Source of the DNA: Bacillota bacterium
Lineage (GTDB): Bacteria > Bacillota > Clostridia > Acetivibrionales > DSM-1351
Reading direction: 5' to 3'
Assembly: GCA_023460955.1 (NCBI GenBank)
Contig: JAEWOH010000065.1
Span: 1 to 64,000 of the forward strand
DNA length: 64,000 bases
Shown: one piece after another, positions 50,983 to 60,168 of the stretch
Numbering within the stretch: position 1 is the stretch's first letter
Layout: each line of letters opens with the position of its first letter
The notes under the pieces: generated by a model
What the model saw: the letters and a program-made list of their open reading frames with translations, nothing else
Told to the model about the DNA's origin: nothing
Database searches by the model: none
Position numbers and translations under genes: made by a program

Positions 50983-52062
50983 TTAATCCAAATAATCCTT
51001 TAGCTTTTTACTTCTGCTTGGATGCCTTAACTTACGCAGGGCTTTAGCTTCAATCTGACGAATACGCTCCCTGGTTACATTAAACTCCTTGCCAACTTCC
51101 TCCAGCGTTCTTGCTCTTCCGTCATCCAAACCAAATCTAAGCCTGAGAACCTTTTCTTCACGAGCTGTAAGTGTATCAAGTACATCAATAAGCTGTTCCT
51201 TAAGCAAAGTAAAAGCAGCAGCTTCAGCCGGAGCAGGAGCGTCATCATCTGGAATAAAGTCACCAAGATGACTGTCTTCTTCCTCACCTATAGGTGTTTC
51301 CAGTGAAACAGGTTCTTGGGAGATCTTCATAATTTCCCGAACCTTGTCTACCGACATTCCAATTTCCTTTGCTATTTCATCAGGCTGAGGTTCTCTTCCC
51401 AACTCCTGAAGGAGCTGTCTGGATACTCTGATTAATTTGTTAATGGTTTCAACCATATGAACGGGTATACGTATGGTTCTGGCCTGATCGGCAATAGCCC
51501 TCGTTATCGCCTGCCTGATCCACCAAGTGGCATAAGTACTGAACTTAAAGCCCCTTCTGTAATCAAACTTTTCTACAGCTTTAATCAGACCTAAATTACC
51601 TTCCTGTATCAAATCCAAAAACTGCATGCCTCTGCCGACATATCTTTTTGCGATACTTACAACCAATCTCAGATTAGCTTCAGCAAGCCTTCTCTTAGCT
51701 TCTATATCACCATTTTCCATTCGATGCGCAAGATCAATTTCCTCATCTGCTGTCAAAAGGGGTACTTTACCGATTTCCTTAAGATACATTCTGACAGGGT
51801 CGTCAATACTTATTCCTTCAGGAATACTTATATCAAGCTCTTCATCTGCCAGCTGGATTTCTTCCATTTCGGCTTCAATATCACCTATAACATCAATACC
51901 CATATTTTCGAGGGTTTCATATATTTTCTCAATATGTTCGGGCTCAAGCTCGATTTCCTCGAAAGCATCGATTATTTCCTTATAGGTGAGCATCCCCTTT
52001 GACTTACCCTTGTCAATCAAATCCTTAAGTATGGCTTTTCTTGTTTCCTGACTATGCTTCAT
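50983..52062 (-). CDS. rpoD: RNA polymerase sigma factor SigA
   Basis: 359 residues. Region 1.1-like N-terminus, then YLKEIGKVPLLTADEEIDLAHRME (region 1.2), IQEGNLGLIKAVEKFDYRRGFKFSTYATWWIRQAI (2.3-2.4), and the C-terminal region 4.2 HTH RTLEEVGKEFNVTRERIRQIEAKALRKLRHP. The primary sigma factor. The ATG at 52062 follows AAGGGAGGGG; in-frame ATGs upstream are not supported. dnaG precedes it, the classic macromolecular synthesis order. Confidence 0.98.
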   Translation of the reverse strand: MKHSQETRKAILKDLIDKGKSKGMLTYKEIIDAFEEIELEPEHIEKIYETLENMGIDVIGDIEAEMEEIQLADEELDISIPEGISIDDPVRMYLKEIGKVPLLTADEEIDLAHRMENGDIEAKRRLAEANLRLVVSIAKRYVGRGMQFLDLIQEGNLGLIKAVEKFDYRRGFKFSTYATWWIRQAITRAIADQARTIRIPVHMVETINKLIRVSRQLLQELGREPQPDEIAKEIGMSVDKVREIMKISQEPVSLETPIGEEEDSHLGDFIPDDDAPAPAEAAAFTLLKEQLIDVLDTLTAREEKVLRLRFGLDDGRARTLEEVGKEFNVTRERIRQIEAKALRKLRHPSRSKKLKDYLD

Positions 52063-52086
52063 AAGTTCCCCTCCCTTCATGGATTA

Positions 52087-53904
52087 TTACAAACCTTTCT
52101 TCATTACAGCTATATTCAATACAATACTGCTTAATTCCCGATTTAATAACTCAACATCTCCTTCTGTCAGATCAGATCTCTTTTTTAATTCTATAATTTC
52201 GTTCTTTCTTGCTTCTAAACCCATAAGGTTTAATCTTTTTAAAATATCCAGAGCTGCTTTCCTGTTATCTTCAAAAACGCTCTGCGATTGTAATATATTT
52301 GCAAAACTTTCTGCTAAAGCAGGTGAAAGTTTATTTAATATCTCTCCCGGCAATACTCCGGACTTATTCTGAATTCGCTCAATAGCGAAACTGAAGGCTT
52401 GTCTTAACTCATCAGATTTTATGGTATCGAGTTTTATCAAATCCGCGATTTGATAATAAACGTTATTTTCAAGACAGATTGTAGACAAAAGCATAAGTTG
52501 AAGCTTATTCTGCCTGTCTTCAATACCTTCGGGTGTTCGTTCTTTCTTAACGCTGTTTCTCTTGACTATAACTGTGTCTTTTGTTGTCTTTAACTCTATT
52601 TTACTTTTATTCTTCTGCCTTTTTGCCAACTCGGAATATATTGATTGTTCACTGACTCCAAGCTCTTTTGACAACTTATTGACATAAAGCTCTCTTTCTA
52701 CATTATTGTCAATTTTGTCTAATATAACCATGGCATTGTCAATAAACTTTACTTTTCCGTCATTTGTCGTGGTATCAATCTTGTTATCCAAAAGATCAAG
52801 TTTAAAATCCACCAGATTTTTAGCTCTGCTTACCAGTCGCCTGAATTCGTCAACACCACGGGTTTTAATAAATTCATCCGGATCCTTTCCTGACGGTATG
52901 CTTAAAACCTTAACAGTACATCCAATATCATTTAGTAAATCCAGACTTCTTAATGCTGCTGCTTGTCCCGCGTTATCAGAGTCAAAGGACAACACAACTT
53001 CTTCAGTGTACTTTTTCAGTAGCTTCCCCTGACTGTCAGTAAGCGCAGTTCCTAAAGGTGCAACTGAATTTATTATTCCACTTTGATGTAAGGATATAAC
53101 ATCCATGTATCCTTCTGCTAAAATTATCTGTTTAGCACAGGCACTTTTTGCAAAATTCATTGCATATAAGTGTTTTCCCTTATGATAGACTTCTGTTTCT
53201 GGGGAGTTCATATACTTGGGTTGAGAGGAATCCATTACTCTGCCGCCGAAGGCTATAACATTTCCCCTTATATCAAATATAGGAAACATAATTCTTCCCC
53301 TGAACCTATCATATACCTTTTTTGTTTCTTCTTTATAAATAACAAGTCCGCTGCTAATAATCGCTTTTTCACTATAGCCCTTGCTTAACAGGTGCTTGTA
53401 GAGCATATCAAAGCTATCCGCTGCATAACCGAGTCCAAACTTTATTATGGTTTGTTTTTCGATTTTTCTGTTAAGAAGATAGGATATCGGAGCTTTATCC
53501 TTGCCCTTTACAAGATTATTGTGAAAAAACCTTGCAGTTTCTATGTTAATTTCAAGAAGTTCCTTCTTAAGCCTTACCTGTGCATCATCCTGAACATTAT
53601 TATTTGTTTCAGGTACTGTTATCTTGGCTCTTTCGGCAAGTAATTTAAGTGCTTCAGGGAAGTCCAGGTTCTCTATTCCCATTATAAAATGAATTACATT
53701 TCCGCCCTTTCCACATCCAAAACAGTTAAATATCTGTTTCACAGGTTCAACTGAAAATGAAGCGGTCTTCTCATTATGAAAAGGGCACCTGCCAAAATAG
53801 TTCTTTCCTTTTTTATCTAACTTTACGTATTCGGAGATAACTTCAACTATATCATTACTTACTCGAATTTCCTCAATCAGATCCTCAGGAAATAAATATG
53901 CCAT
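52087..53904 (-). CDS. dnaG: DNA primase DnaG
   Basis: 605 residues. N-terminal CHC2 zinc finger (CPFHNEKTASFSV...NCFGCGKGG), the TOPRIM core around ILAEGYMDVISLHQSGI and VVLSFDSDNAGQAAALR, and a C-terminal helicase-interaction region (helical). Makes primers for replication. It overlaps closely the start of rpoD and shares its transcript. No strong ribosome binding site was seen. Confidence 0.97.
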   Translation of the reverse strand: MAYLFPEDLIEEIRVSNDIVEVISEYVKLDKKGKNYFGRCPFHNEKTASFSVEPVKQIFNCFGCGKGGNVIHFIMGIENLDFPEALKLLAERAKITVPETNNNVQDDAQVRLKKELLEINIETARFFHNNLVKGKDKAPISYLLNRKIEKQTIIKFGLGYAADSFDMLYKHLLSKGYSEKAIISSGLVIYKEETKKVYDRFRGRIMFPIFDIRGNVIAFGGRVMDSSQPKYMNSPETEVYHKGKHLYAMNFAKSACAKQIILAEGYMDVISLHQSGIINSVAPLGTALTDSQGKLLKKYTEEVVLSFDSDNAGQAAALRSLDLLNDIGCTVKVLSIPSGKDPDEFIKTRGVDEFRRLVSRAKNLVDFKLDLLDNKIDTTTNDGKVKFIDNAMVILDKIDNNVERELYVNKLSKELGVSEQSIYSELAKRQKNKSKIELKTTKDTVIVKRNSVKKERTPEGIEDRQNKLQLMLLSTICLENNVYYQIADLIKLDTIKSDELRQAFSFAIERIQNKSGVLPGEILNKLSPALAESFANILQSQSVFEDNRKAALDILKRLNLMGLEARKNEIIELKKRSDLTEGDVELLNRELSSIVLNIAVMKKGL

Positions 53905-54111
53905 TATGCACTACATTCCAATCTTGTTTGATAAATTAAAAAAATTATTTATCAAATATTATAAACACATATTACTTTAATTATTTTTGATAAGCAAAAA
54001 TATCTGCCAAATACTGTCGGAGCACAAATTACAGGGATTTATTGATAATATCCGATAGTAATTGACTTAATAATTGTTCGACATTATTGTTAATATTCCT
54101 TCTTTTTTGAT
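53905..54111. other. Spacer upstream of dnaG
   Basis: AT-rich, no coding frame with a ribosome binding site. It presumably carries the dnaG-rpoD promoter, but I could not place a single best -35/-10 pair. Confidence 0.4.
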
Positions 54112-54159
54112 AAAAAAAAGTATACCCAAAGGAATATATGTTCTAGCCTTTGAGTATAC
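54112..54159 (-). terminator. Terminator of the DUF6514-like gene
   Basis: GTATAC(TC)AAAGG / CCTTTG(GG)TATAC stem (54120-54159) followed by T8 on the minus strand. Confidence 0.75.
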
Positions 54160-54199
54160 AGTATTATATGTATGGTTGCAATTTAATATTTAATCTGCT

Positions 54200-54481
54200 T
54201 TACGGTATACAATCATAAATTACATCTTTTGCGCTTACGGGAGTAACAGAATTTTTGTACATAAGATTTATTAGCTCTATCATTCGTGTTTTTGAAGGTA
54301 AAACATCATTTATTACTGTAGTCTCAGATTCACCGCTATCCTTTGTCATATTTATCTGAATACCATAAGTACAAGAATCATCTGTTTCACAGGATACCAG
54401 ATAGTAATCCAGGTTAAGTTCCTTGCATGGATATTCTACAGACTCACTTATCTCTAGCTTCTTTGAACAAACCAATTCCAT
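54200..54481 (-). CDS. Small hypothetical protein, possibly DUF6514
   Basis: 93 residues. Two Cys near the N-terminus (LVCSKK, YPCKEL), YYLVSCETDDSCTYGIQI in the middle and SAKDVIYDC at the end; a pattern I associate with the clostridial DUF6514 family, at moderate confidence. Start at the ATG at 54481 behind GGAGG. Single gene. Confidence 0.6.
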   Translation of the reverse strand: MELVCSKKLEISESVEYPCKELNLDYYLVSCETDDSCTYGIQINMTKDSGESETTVINDVLPSKTRMIELINLMYKNSVTPVSAKDVIYDCIP

Positions 54482-54832
54482 GTTAATCCTCCATTTACGT
54501 GTTTGAGCACGTATCCAAATATTAATAAATCCCTGCACTTACCTTCCGCAAAAAATTTATAGCGTAATTATAATACATGCCCGAATTTTCATCTACACAA
54601 AAGATTTTTGCAAATTCGACTACTTTACATAATTTTATTCCAATTGCTGTAATTTCGATGTCGAAGTATGATATTTTATCAATTATTTACATTGAACTTG
54701 GTACCTATAGGTGTTAATATTTTACGTGAACCAAGTCATTTTTTCATTTAATCTTTATTATTCTACAGATTACATCAAATACTGATGTTATATTTACTAA
54801 ATTATTAATTTATATCATTTAGGGGGTATTCC
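54482..54832. other. Long leader region upstream of the 54833 gene
   Basis: About 350 nt without a coding frame. A hairpin, ACTTGGT (54696-54702) with ACCAAGT (54730-54736), encloses the palindrome ACCTATAGGT (54703-54712) and is followed by CATTTTTTC, a terminator-like structure on the plus strand ahead of the next gene. Confidence 0.5.
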
Positions 54833-55129
54833 ATGGAAAGCAAGCAAAATAACAAGTCTACCAAGTTAAGTGTTTTAGAGCTTATACATTCCGCTATTTG
54901 CGATATGGCGGATTTACCGAAAAAAATGCTGAAATATGCTATCCCGGCTACTCTGGTTCTACTGGCAGTAGCGACTGCAATGTTTGTTGCAAACAAAACA
55001 AGCAGTAACTTCAGTAGTGTATTTGAGTTTACAACCACCACACTCATTACCAACACAATATTTGTTATGGCTGAATTTATGATAGCATCTTTGGTTATTG
55101 ACATCCTTGTAAAGAAAAAATCCCGTTAA
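54833..55129 (+). CDS. Small membrane protein, unknown
   Basis: 98 residues with two predicted helices (about 36-56 and 68-92) and a basic, Ser/Lys-rich N-terminus. AGGGGG ribosome binding site. No family recognised. It lies between a leader hairpin and a cluster of three hairpins. Confidence 0.65.
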   Translation: MESKQNNKSTKLSVLELIHSAICDMADLPKKMLKYAIPATLVLLAVATAMFVANKTSSNFSSVFEFTTTTLITNTIFVMAEFMIASLVIDILVKKKSR

Positions 55130-55189
55130 TTACATCAAAAACATTTTTCGACAACATGTCGAGGAAATTTAGTACAAGCACCGCCTATC

Positions 55190-55231
55190 AAGAACCGCCA
55201 ATTTGGGAAATAAATTCCCCGGCAGGTTCTT
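55190..55231. terminator. Hairpin 1 after the 54833 gene
   Basis: AAGAACC-G-GCC...GGC-A-GGTTCTT stem (55190-55231) followed by TTTTATTTT. Confidence 0.6.
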
Positions 55232-55247
55232 TTATTTTGATCTGAAC

Positions 55248-55266
55248 GTGCGCCCGCCGGGCGCAC
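55248..55266. repeat. GC-rich hairpin
   Basis: GTGCGCCC (55248-55255) with GGGCGCAC (55259-55266) over a 3-nt loop, between two terminators, no T-tract of its own. Confidence 0.7.
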
Positions 55267-55272
55267 TACTAT

Positions 55273-55312
55273 AAAAAGCTCCAGGGGCGACGATGGCCCC
55301 TGGAGCTTTTTT
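55273..55312. terminator. Strong bidirectional terminator ahead of secF
   Basis: A 16-bp stem, 55273-55288 with 55296-55311, a GACGATG loop and A5/T6 flanks. On the minus strand it closes the secD-secF operon. Confidence 0.88.
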
Positions 55313-55330
55313 AATTGGTTTTCCGATATA

Positions 55331-56299
55331 TTAAGCTTTAGCAACAGCTTTAGCTTTTTTCTGGCTTTCCTTCCACATTACGTAGAGCGGGCTGGTAATA
55401 AAGATTGATGAATAACAGCCTGTTGCTATTCCGATTATTAACGGGAAGCTGAATTCTTCGATTGATACAATACCGTTTACTTTAGCAAATACATAAACTG
55501 TAGTTATAGCTATCAAAGATGTAACGACAGTGTTTATTGATCTGTTAAGTGTCTGAATGATACTGTTGTTAACAAGTTCAGGAAGCGGTATTTTTCTCAG
55601 CAGCTTATTGTTTTCTCTGATACGGTCATAGATAATGATGGTATCATTCATTGAGTAACCTACAACTGTGAGGATAGCAGCTATAAAGGATTCATTCAGC
55701 GGAACCTGGAATATGAGATATACTGCAATCATAATCAAAGCATCATGCAATACACCTACAACAGCAAATACACCTGCTGAGAGACCAGACATTTGTCTGA
55801 ATCTGAACCATACATAAAGTATTATAAGGAAGAAGGATATTGCAACAGCTTTAAGACCGTTCTGCATTATTTCCTTACCTATAAAAGGTTCAACACTTTC
55901 TTCACTGATTACAGGATCTTTAGCAGTGAGCTTAAACTCTTTAATAACTGCCTCTTCGACCTTTGTAACCTCATCGTTGGATAATGTGTTTTCACTACCT
56001 ATGTTGATTTTTATAACATCATAGCTGGAATTGCTTCCATTGACATCAAAAGCTGATGATTTCTGTACAGATGCAGGCTTGTTGATTGTACTGTTAACAA
56101 AAGCAGCGATCTTTGTTTGCATCTCCTGTGTATTTGAAGCTGTAAATGTATCCTTATTTGCTCTCAGCTCAATAACTGTTCCTCCTTCGAACTGGATATC
56201 CAGTTTGAAACCCATTGCAAAGTAGGAAACAACACCTGCGATAAGAATTACTGCTGAAAGTATGAAAAAGTAATATCTCTTTGAGTATAAATTAACCAT
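55331..56299 (-). CDS. secF: Protein translocase subunit SecF
   Basis: 322 residues, six membrane helices of the RND type. GFKLDIQFEGGTVIEL periplasmic loop, VVGYSMNDTIIIYDRIREN and the NQSLNRSINTVVTSL-like segment are SecF landmarks. Overlaps the start of secD by 8 bp, so the two are translationally coupled. Confidence 0.95.
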   Translation of the reverse strand: MVNLYSKRYYFFILSAVILIAGVVSYFAMGFKLDIQFEGGTVIELRANKDTFTASNTQEMQTKIAAFVNSTINKPASVQKSSAFDVNGSNSSYDVIKINIGSENTLSNDEVTKVEEAVIKEFKLTAKDPVISEESVEPFIGKEIMQNGLKAVAISFFLIILYVWFRFRQMSGLSAGVFAVVGVLHDALIMIAVYLIFQVPLNESFIAAILTVVGYSMNDTIIIYDRIRENNKLLRKIPLPELVNNSIIQTLNRSINTVVTSLIAITTVYVFAKVNGIVSIEEFSFPLIIGIATGCYSSIFITSPLYVMWKESQKKAKAVAKA

Positions 56300-57650
56300 T
56301 TGCTTTGCCTCCTTTCAGTCTTGCACTTACACCGTATAAAACGGGGTGCTTTGCAATATTAAAATCGGAAACTGCATTAAGCATAAGTCTGGTAGCTGTA
56401 ACAGCCGTCAGGAAGCTTAATATAACACCGATTAACAGAGTGTACGCAAAGCTCTGTATAGGGCCTGTACCAAATTTAAGCAATACCAAAGCTGCGATAA
56501 TAGTTGTCACATTACCATCAAGTACTGCTGAGAAGGCTCTCTTAAAACCAACGTCAATAGCCGCTCTAAGCGTTTTTCCGCTTCTTATTTCTTCTTTTAC
56601 TCTTTCAAAGATAATAACGTTAGCATCTACTGCCATACCAATTGTAAGAATCAAACCTGCGATACCCGGCAGGGTAACAGTAATATTCATCCAGGATAAA
56701 GCAAGTATTTCCATAACTGTATGAAGGAATAAAGCAATGCATGCGATAAAGCCCGGTAGTCTATAATAGCCTATCATAAACAAGCAAATCAGTATAAAAG
56801 CAACGATTAAGGCATCTATACTAACAGCAAGTGCATTAGATCCAAGTGTTGGACTTATGTTGTTTACCTGTTTTGCTTCAAGTTTGAAAGGCAATGCACC
56901 AGATTTAATTAGTCCAGCCAGTTTCTTTGCTTCAGCCTGTTGCTCATCAAGCGGAGTACCATTAAGTGTGATTCTGGCAGATCCACCTGTAATTGCAGTC
57001 TGAACTGTAGGAGCACTTATTTGCTTATTATCCATATAAATTGCTATAGGATGTCCGATAAGTCTTGCAGTCGCTTCTGCGAACTTCTTAGCTCCAACAT
57101 CTGAAAGCTTGAGTCCAACTTCAAAGCCAGAACCGTCTGAAGCCGGCTCAGAGGTTGCATCAACAATATCAGTACCCTGAAGTATTATTCTCTTCTTTTC
57201 ATCTTCCTTGGTGGTATCAGCCGGAACATAGGTTCCGTCAGAATTCATCTTAGTCTCGTCGACTTCCTGGAAGGTCAATAAAGCAGTTTGTCCAATTTCT
57301 TCTATTGATTTCTGAGGATCAAAAGCTTCGCCTTTTTTATGAGGAATCTGAACAAGGACATAACCCTTTTGGTAATCCACGGTTACAACCTTATCAAAAA
57401 TATTTTTTGCATCCAATCTTCTTTCAATAGTATATCTTGCAGCATCCAAGTCCTTCTCGGATGGCAGCTTACCATTATCGGTCACTGCATACAGCTTTGC
57501 GTCTACTCCCCCTTGAATATCAATACCCGGCCTAATATCCTTCGCACCCTTGATATCAAATCCTGCGAAAGACCCGAAAGCTGCTATCCAGGTTAAAATT
57601 CCGGTGATAACTAATATCGAGAAAAATTTAACCGCGTTGCTTCCTCTCAT
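56292..57650 (-). CDS. secD: Protein translocase subunit SecD
   Basis: 452 residues. An N-terminal helix, a large extracellular P1 domain with LRPGIDIQGGVDAKL-type and GQTALLTFQEVD segments, then five helices with the RND motif GMAVDANVIIFERVKEEIR. Energises late steps of protein export. GGGGG ribosome binding site. Downstream of the SCIFF genes, a well-conserved clostridial arrangement. Confidence 0.95.
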   Translation of the reverse strand: MRGSNAVKFFSILVITGILTWIAAFGSFAGFDIKGAKDIRPGIDIQGGVDAKLYAVTDNGKLPSEKDLDAARYTIERRLDAKNIFDKVVTVDYQKGYVLVQIPHKKGEAFDPQKSIEEIGQTALLTFQEVDETKMNSDGTYVPADTTKEDEKKRIILQGTDIVDATSEPASDGSGFEVGLKLSDVGAKKFAEATARLIGHPIAIYMDNKQISAPTVQTAITGGSARITLNGTPLDEQQAEAKKLAGLIKSGALPFKLEAKQVNNISPTLGSNALAVSIDALIVAFILICLFMIGYYRLPGFIACIALFLHTVMEILALSWMNITVTLPGIAGLILTIGMAVDANVIIFERVKEEIRSGKTLRAAIDVGFKRAFSAVLDGNVTTIIAALVLLKFGTGPIQSFAYTLLIGVILSFLTAVTATRLMLNAVSDFNIAKHPVLYGVSARLKGGKANG

Positions 57651-57966
57651 TTGTAGAATTCCCCCTTAATCTTGATAATGAATCTTTAAAATTCTTTTAC
57701 TGCAAAACAAGGATTGAATATTGCAAACATAGACTGCAGCAAAGATTCATTCCACATACGCCATTATATAACTAAGAAAATTGCTAGTCAACAAGTTGTT
57801 CTCAATGTTCACTAGAAATTTACAACTAATTGTCGGCTGTTACATTTTGTGGCAGCAGAAATTAACATTTAACTGCATTATATTTAGAATATACATCCTC
57901 ATGAAAATTATTATTTTATCTAACCAAATTGTGTTCTGCCAAACCAGTTTATCAGAGAAAATAATG
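57651..57966. other. secD leader with a long-range inverted repeat
   Basis: No coding frame. AATGAATCTTT (57677-57687) is complementary to AAAGATTCATT (57741-57751); an 11-bp stem with a 53-nt loop in the secD leader. Could be regulatory. Confidence 0.45.
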
Positions 57967-58467
57967 TTATTTGTAATACTTGAGAAGATTAATGTATTCA
58001 TTTGCATTGTTCCTGATTTCTTGAATTTCCTGCTCGGTCAAAACTCTTTTTACTTCGGCAGGACTACCTGCTATGAGACTTCCGTCCGGGATATTTGTTC
58101 TTGGTGTGACAACACTTCCTGCTGCAACCAGACAATTGTTCCCTACTATAGCATCATCGAGAACAATTGCACCCATTCCTATCAGGGTATTGTTGCCGAT
58201 ATGGCAGCTGTGCAGAATTGCTCCGTGACCAACTGTAACATGAGAACCGATCTTTACGTCGGCACCCTTCTTACAATGAAGTATACAGCCTTCCTGAATG
58301 TTTGTATAATCACCGACAACTATACTGTCAATGTCTCCCCTTAGAACGGCATTATACCAGACATTTGCATTTTCACCGAGAACAACATCGCCTATTACTG
58401 TACTGTTTGGTGCAACAAATGCAGTTTCGTGTATCTTTGGTGTAACGTTGTTAAAATCTCTAATCAC
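57967..58467 (-). CDS. Gamma-carbonic-anhydrase-like hexapeptide-repeat protein
   Basis: 166 residues, left-handed beta-helix: repeats such as ATVIGDVVLGENANVWYNAVLRGD, ...HVTVGHGAILHSC and GNNTLIGMGAIV. The three metal His are in place (ILHCKKGA, VTVGHGAI, LHSCHIG). Either a carbonic anhydrase or a YrdA-type acyltransferase-like protein. GTG start behind AAGGGG. Confidence 0.88.
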   Translation of the reverse strand: MIRDFNNVTPKIHETAFVAPNSTVIGDVVLGENANVWYNAVLRGDIDSIVVGDYTNIQEGCILHCKKGADVKIGSHVTVGHGAILHSCHIGNNTLIGMGAIVLDDAIVGNNCLVAAGSVVTPRTNIPDGSLIAGSPAEVKRVLTEQEIQEIRNNANEYINLLKYYK

Positions 58468-58479
58468 AATGTTTTCCCC

Positions 58480-59823
58480 TTATTCCTGAGTCTTTATCCA
58501 AATTGCGCACTCAACTCTCTTTTTTTCAAGCTCGCAGCCGATTCTGTAAGGTACATTTATGTCATTGTTGAATTGATATGCATTAGCAGCACAACCACCG
58601 CTGCAATAAAATTTTGCCCAGCATTCTGAACAATCCTTTTTTGTGTATACGTTTGATTTCTGGAAATCCTTCTGGAAGCTTGAGTTAAATTCTCCCTGAT
58701 GAATATTTCCCATTTTAAATTTCTCATCCCCTACAAACTGATGACAGGGATAAAGATCACCCTCGGGCGTTACTGCAAGATATTCATGCCCAGAACCACA
58801 ACCTCCAAGTCTCTTGATAACACAAGGCCCCTGCTGAAGATCGACCATAAAGTGGAAGAAATTAAAGCCCTTATCTTCCCTGCCTCTCTTAACATATTCG
58901 TAGGCAAGTCTCTCGTATTCGGAAAAAAGCTTGTCCAAATCCTGTTCCCGAATATCATAACCGGAATCCTTAGCAGCAACAACAGGTTCAACTGATATCT
59001 GCTTAAAACCCTCATCAGCAAGATGAAGTACATCTTCGGCAAAATCAAGATTTTCTCTTGTGAAAGTGCCTCTTACATAATAATTATCCTGATTTCTGGA
59101 TTCTGCCATATCCTTAATTTTTGGAAGAATACTGTTGTAGGTTCCGGTGCCGTCAACTCTTGGTCTCATTCTGTCATTAGTTTCACTGCGTCCGTCAATG
59201 CTTAGTACAACATTATGCATATTTTCATTAATAAAAGACTTGTTGTCTTCATTTAATAGTAATGCATTAGTGGTAATGGTGAAACGGAAATTTTTTCCAG
59301 CTTCTTTTTCTCTGATTCGCGCGTATTCAACTATTTGCTTTACAACATCAAAATTCATCAGAGGTTCTCCGCCAAAAAAGTCAACCTCCAGATTTCTTCT
59401 TCCGGCAGACTTTTCTATAAGAAAATCTATAGCCTTTTTGCCGGTTTCAGCATCCATCATTGTTCTATGTCCACCGAAGCTACCGGTGGATGCAAAGCAA
59501 TATTTGCAGCGCAAATTACAGTCATGGCATATATGCAAACACAGAGCTTTAACAACAGGCTTTCTTTCCCACTTGGCTATAGCATCGGAATATGAATCCT
59601 CACTAAAAAGCAGCCCTTGTTTTTCCAAGCTTGAAACCTCATCATATGCGTCTGAAATATCCTGTCCATTGTACTTTGTCTTCAAGGTTTCTAAAATCTG
59701 CTCTTTAGACATAGTCTTGTACAAATCAACAACATCATAAGCTGCAGCATCAAACACGTGAACTGCTCCGCTGTTAATATCCAGGACTATATTGGTATCA
59801 TACATTTTATACTTGTGAATCAT
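58480..59823 (-). CDS. SCIFF peptide maturase (radical SAM, SPASM)
   Basis: 447 residues. An N-terminal PqqD-like/RRE region (1-80), the radical SAM motif C102-X3-C106-X2-C109 (DCNLRCKYC), and a C-terminal SPASM/twitch domain with about eight Cys (CGSGHEYLAVTPEGDLYPC, DCSECWAKFYCSGGC, GCELEKKRVEC). This is the CteB-type maturase that installs Cys-to-Thr thioethers (ranthipeptide) on the precursor next door. GGAGG ribosome binding site. A terminator sits between the two genes. Confidence 0.95.
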   Translation of the reverse strand: MIHKYKMYDTNIVLDINSGAVHVFDAAAYDVVDLYKTMSKEQILETLKTKYNGQDISDAYDEVSSLEKQGLLFSEDSYSDAIAKWERKPVVKALCLHICHDCNLRCKYCFASTGSFGGHRTMMDAETGKKAIDFLIEKSAGRRNLEVDFFGGEPLMNFDVVKQIVEYARIREKEAGKNFRFTITTNALLLNEDNKSFINENMHNVVLSIDGRSETNDRMRPRVDGTGTYNSILPKIKDMAESRNQDNYYVRGTFTRENLDFAEDVLHLADEGFKQISVEPVVAAKDSGYDIREQDLDKLFSEYERLAYEYVKRGREDKGFNFFHFMVDLQQGPCVIKRLGGCGSGHEYLAVTPEGDLYPCHQFVGDEKFKMGNIHQGEFNSSFQKDFQKSNVYTKKDCSECWAKFYCSGGCAANAYQFNNDINVPYRIGCELEKKRVECAIWIKTQE

Positions 59824-59846
59824 TTATAACCTCCGCGTTTGACCAT

Positions 59847-59881
59847 AAAAAAGTGAAAAGTGTTTATTAGACACCTTTCAC
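59847..59881 (-). terminator. Terminator between the SCIFF precursor and its maturase
   Basis: An 11-bp stem (59871-59881 with 59853-59863, one G-T wobble) and a T6 run on the minus strand. It would let the precursor be made in excess over the enzyme. Confidence 0.75.
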
Positions 59882-59913
59882 CTTAAATATTAAATAACTA
59901 TTTACTTTGTTTA

Positions 59914-60054
59914 TTATTTCTTTTCACAGCTTTGGTTTGCTACTGTACATGATGTCTTACAAGCTGACTGGCATGAAGTTTGACATTCGCCACAGCCGCC
60001 GTGAGAAAGGCTTTCTTTTAAAGTTGCAGTGTTTATTGTCTTAATGTGTTTCAT
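59914..60054 (-). CDS. SCIFF ranthipeptide precursor
   Basis: 46 residues with six Cys at 21, 24, 28, 32, 36 and 43. The N-terminus KHIKTINTATLKESL and the core CGECQTSCQSACKTSC are the conserved SCIFF pattern of Clostridia. It is made as a linear peptide, then cross-linked by the adjacent maturase. Two in-frame ATGs exist; the one at 60054 gives the canonical length, while one at 60063 sits only 2 nt from AGGAGG. SCIFF peptides have been proposed as quorum signals. Confidence 0.95.
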   Translation of the reverse strand: MKHIKTINTATLKESLSHGGCGECQTSCQSACKTSCTVANQSCEKK

Positions 60055-60168
60055 CTCTGTCATATCCTCCTAATAAATTTTCTTAGCAGATTATAGCATA
60101 TATCAAAGGGTTTGAAAAGGCATAATTTGTAACGCTAGATAACCGAAAACCTATCCAATGTCAACACG

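Noticed and set aside
57781..58344. A 187-codon plus-strand frame across the gamma carbonic anhydrase-like gene
   Set aside because: Opposite a clear hexapeptide-repeat protein and without a ribosome binding site; composition is an antisense artefact.
59147..59740. A 197-codon plus-strand frame across the SCIFF maturase
   Set aside because: Antisense to a firmly identified radical SAM gene, with no start signals of its own.
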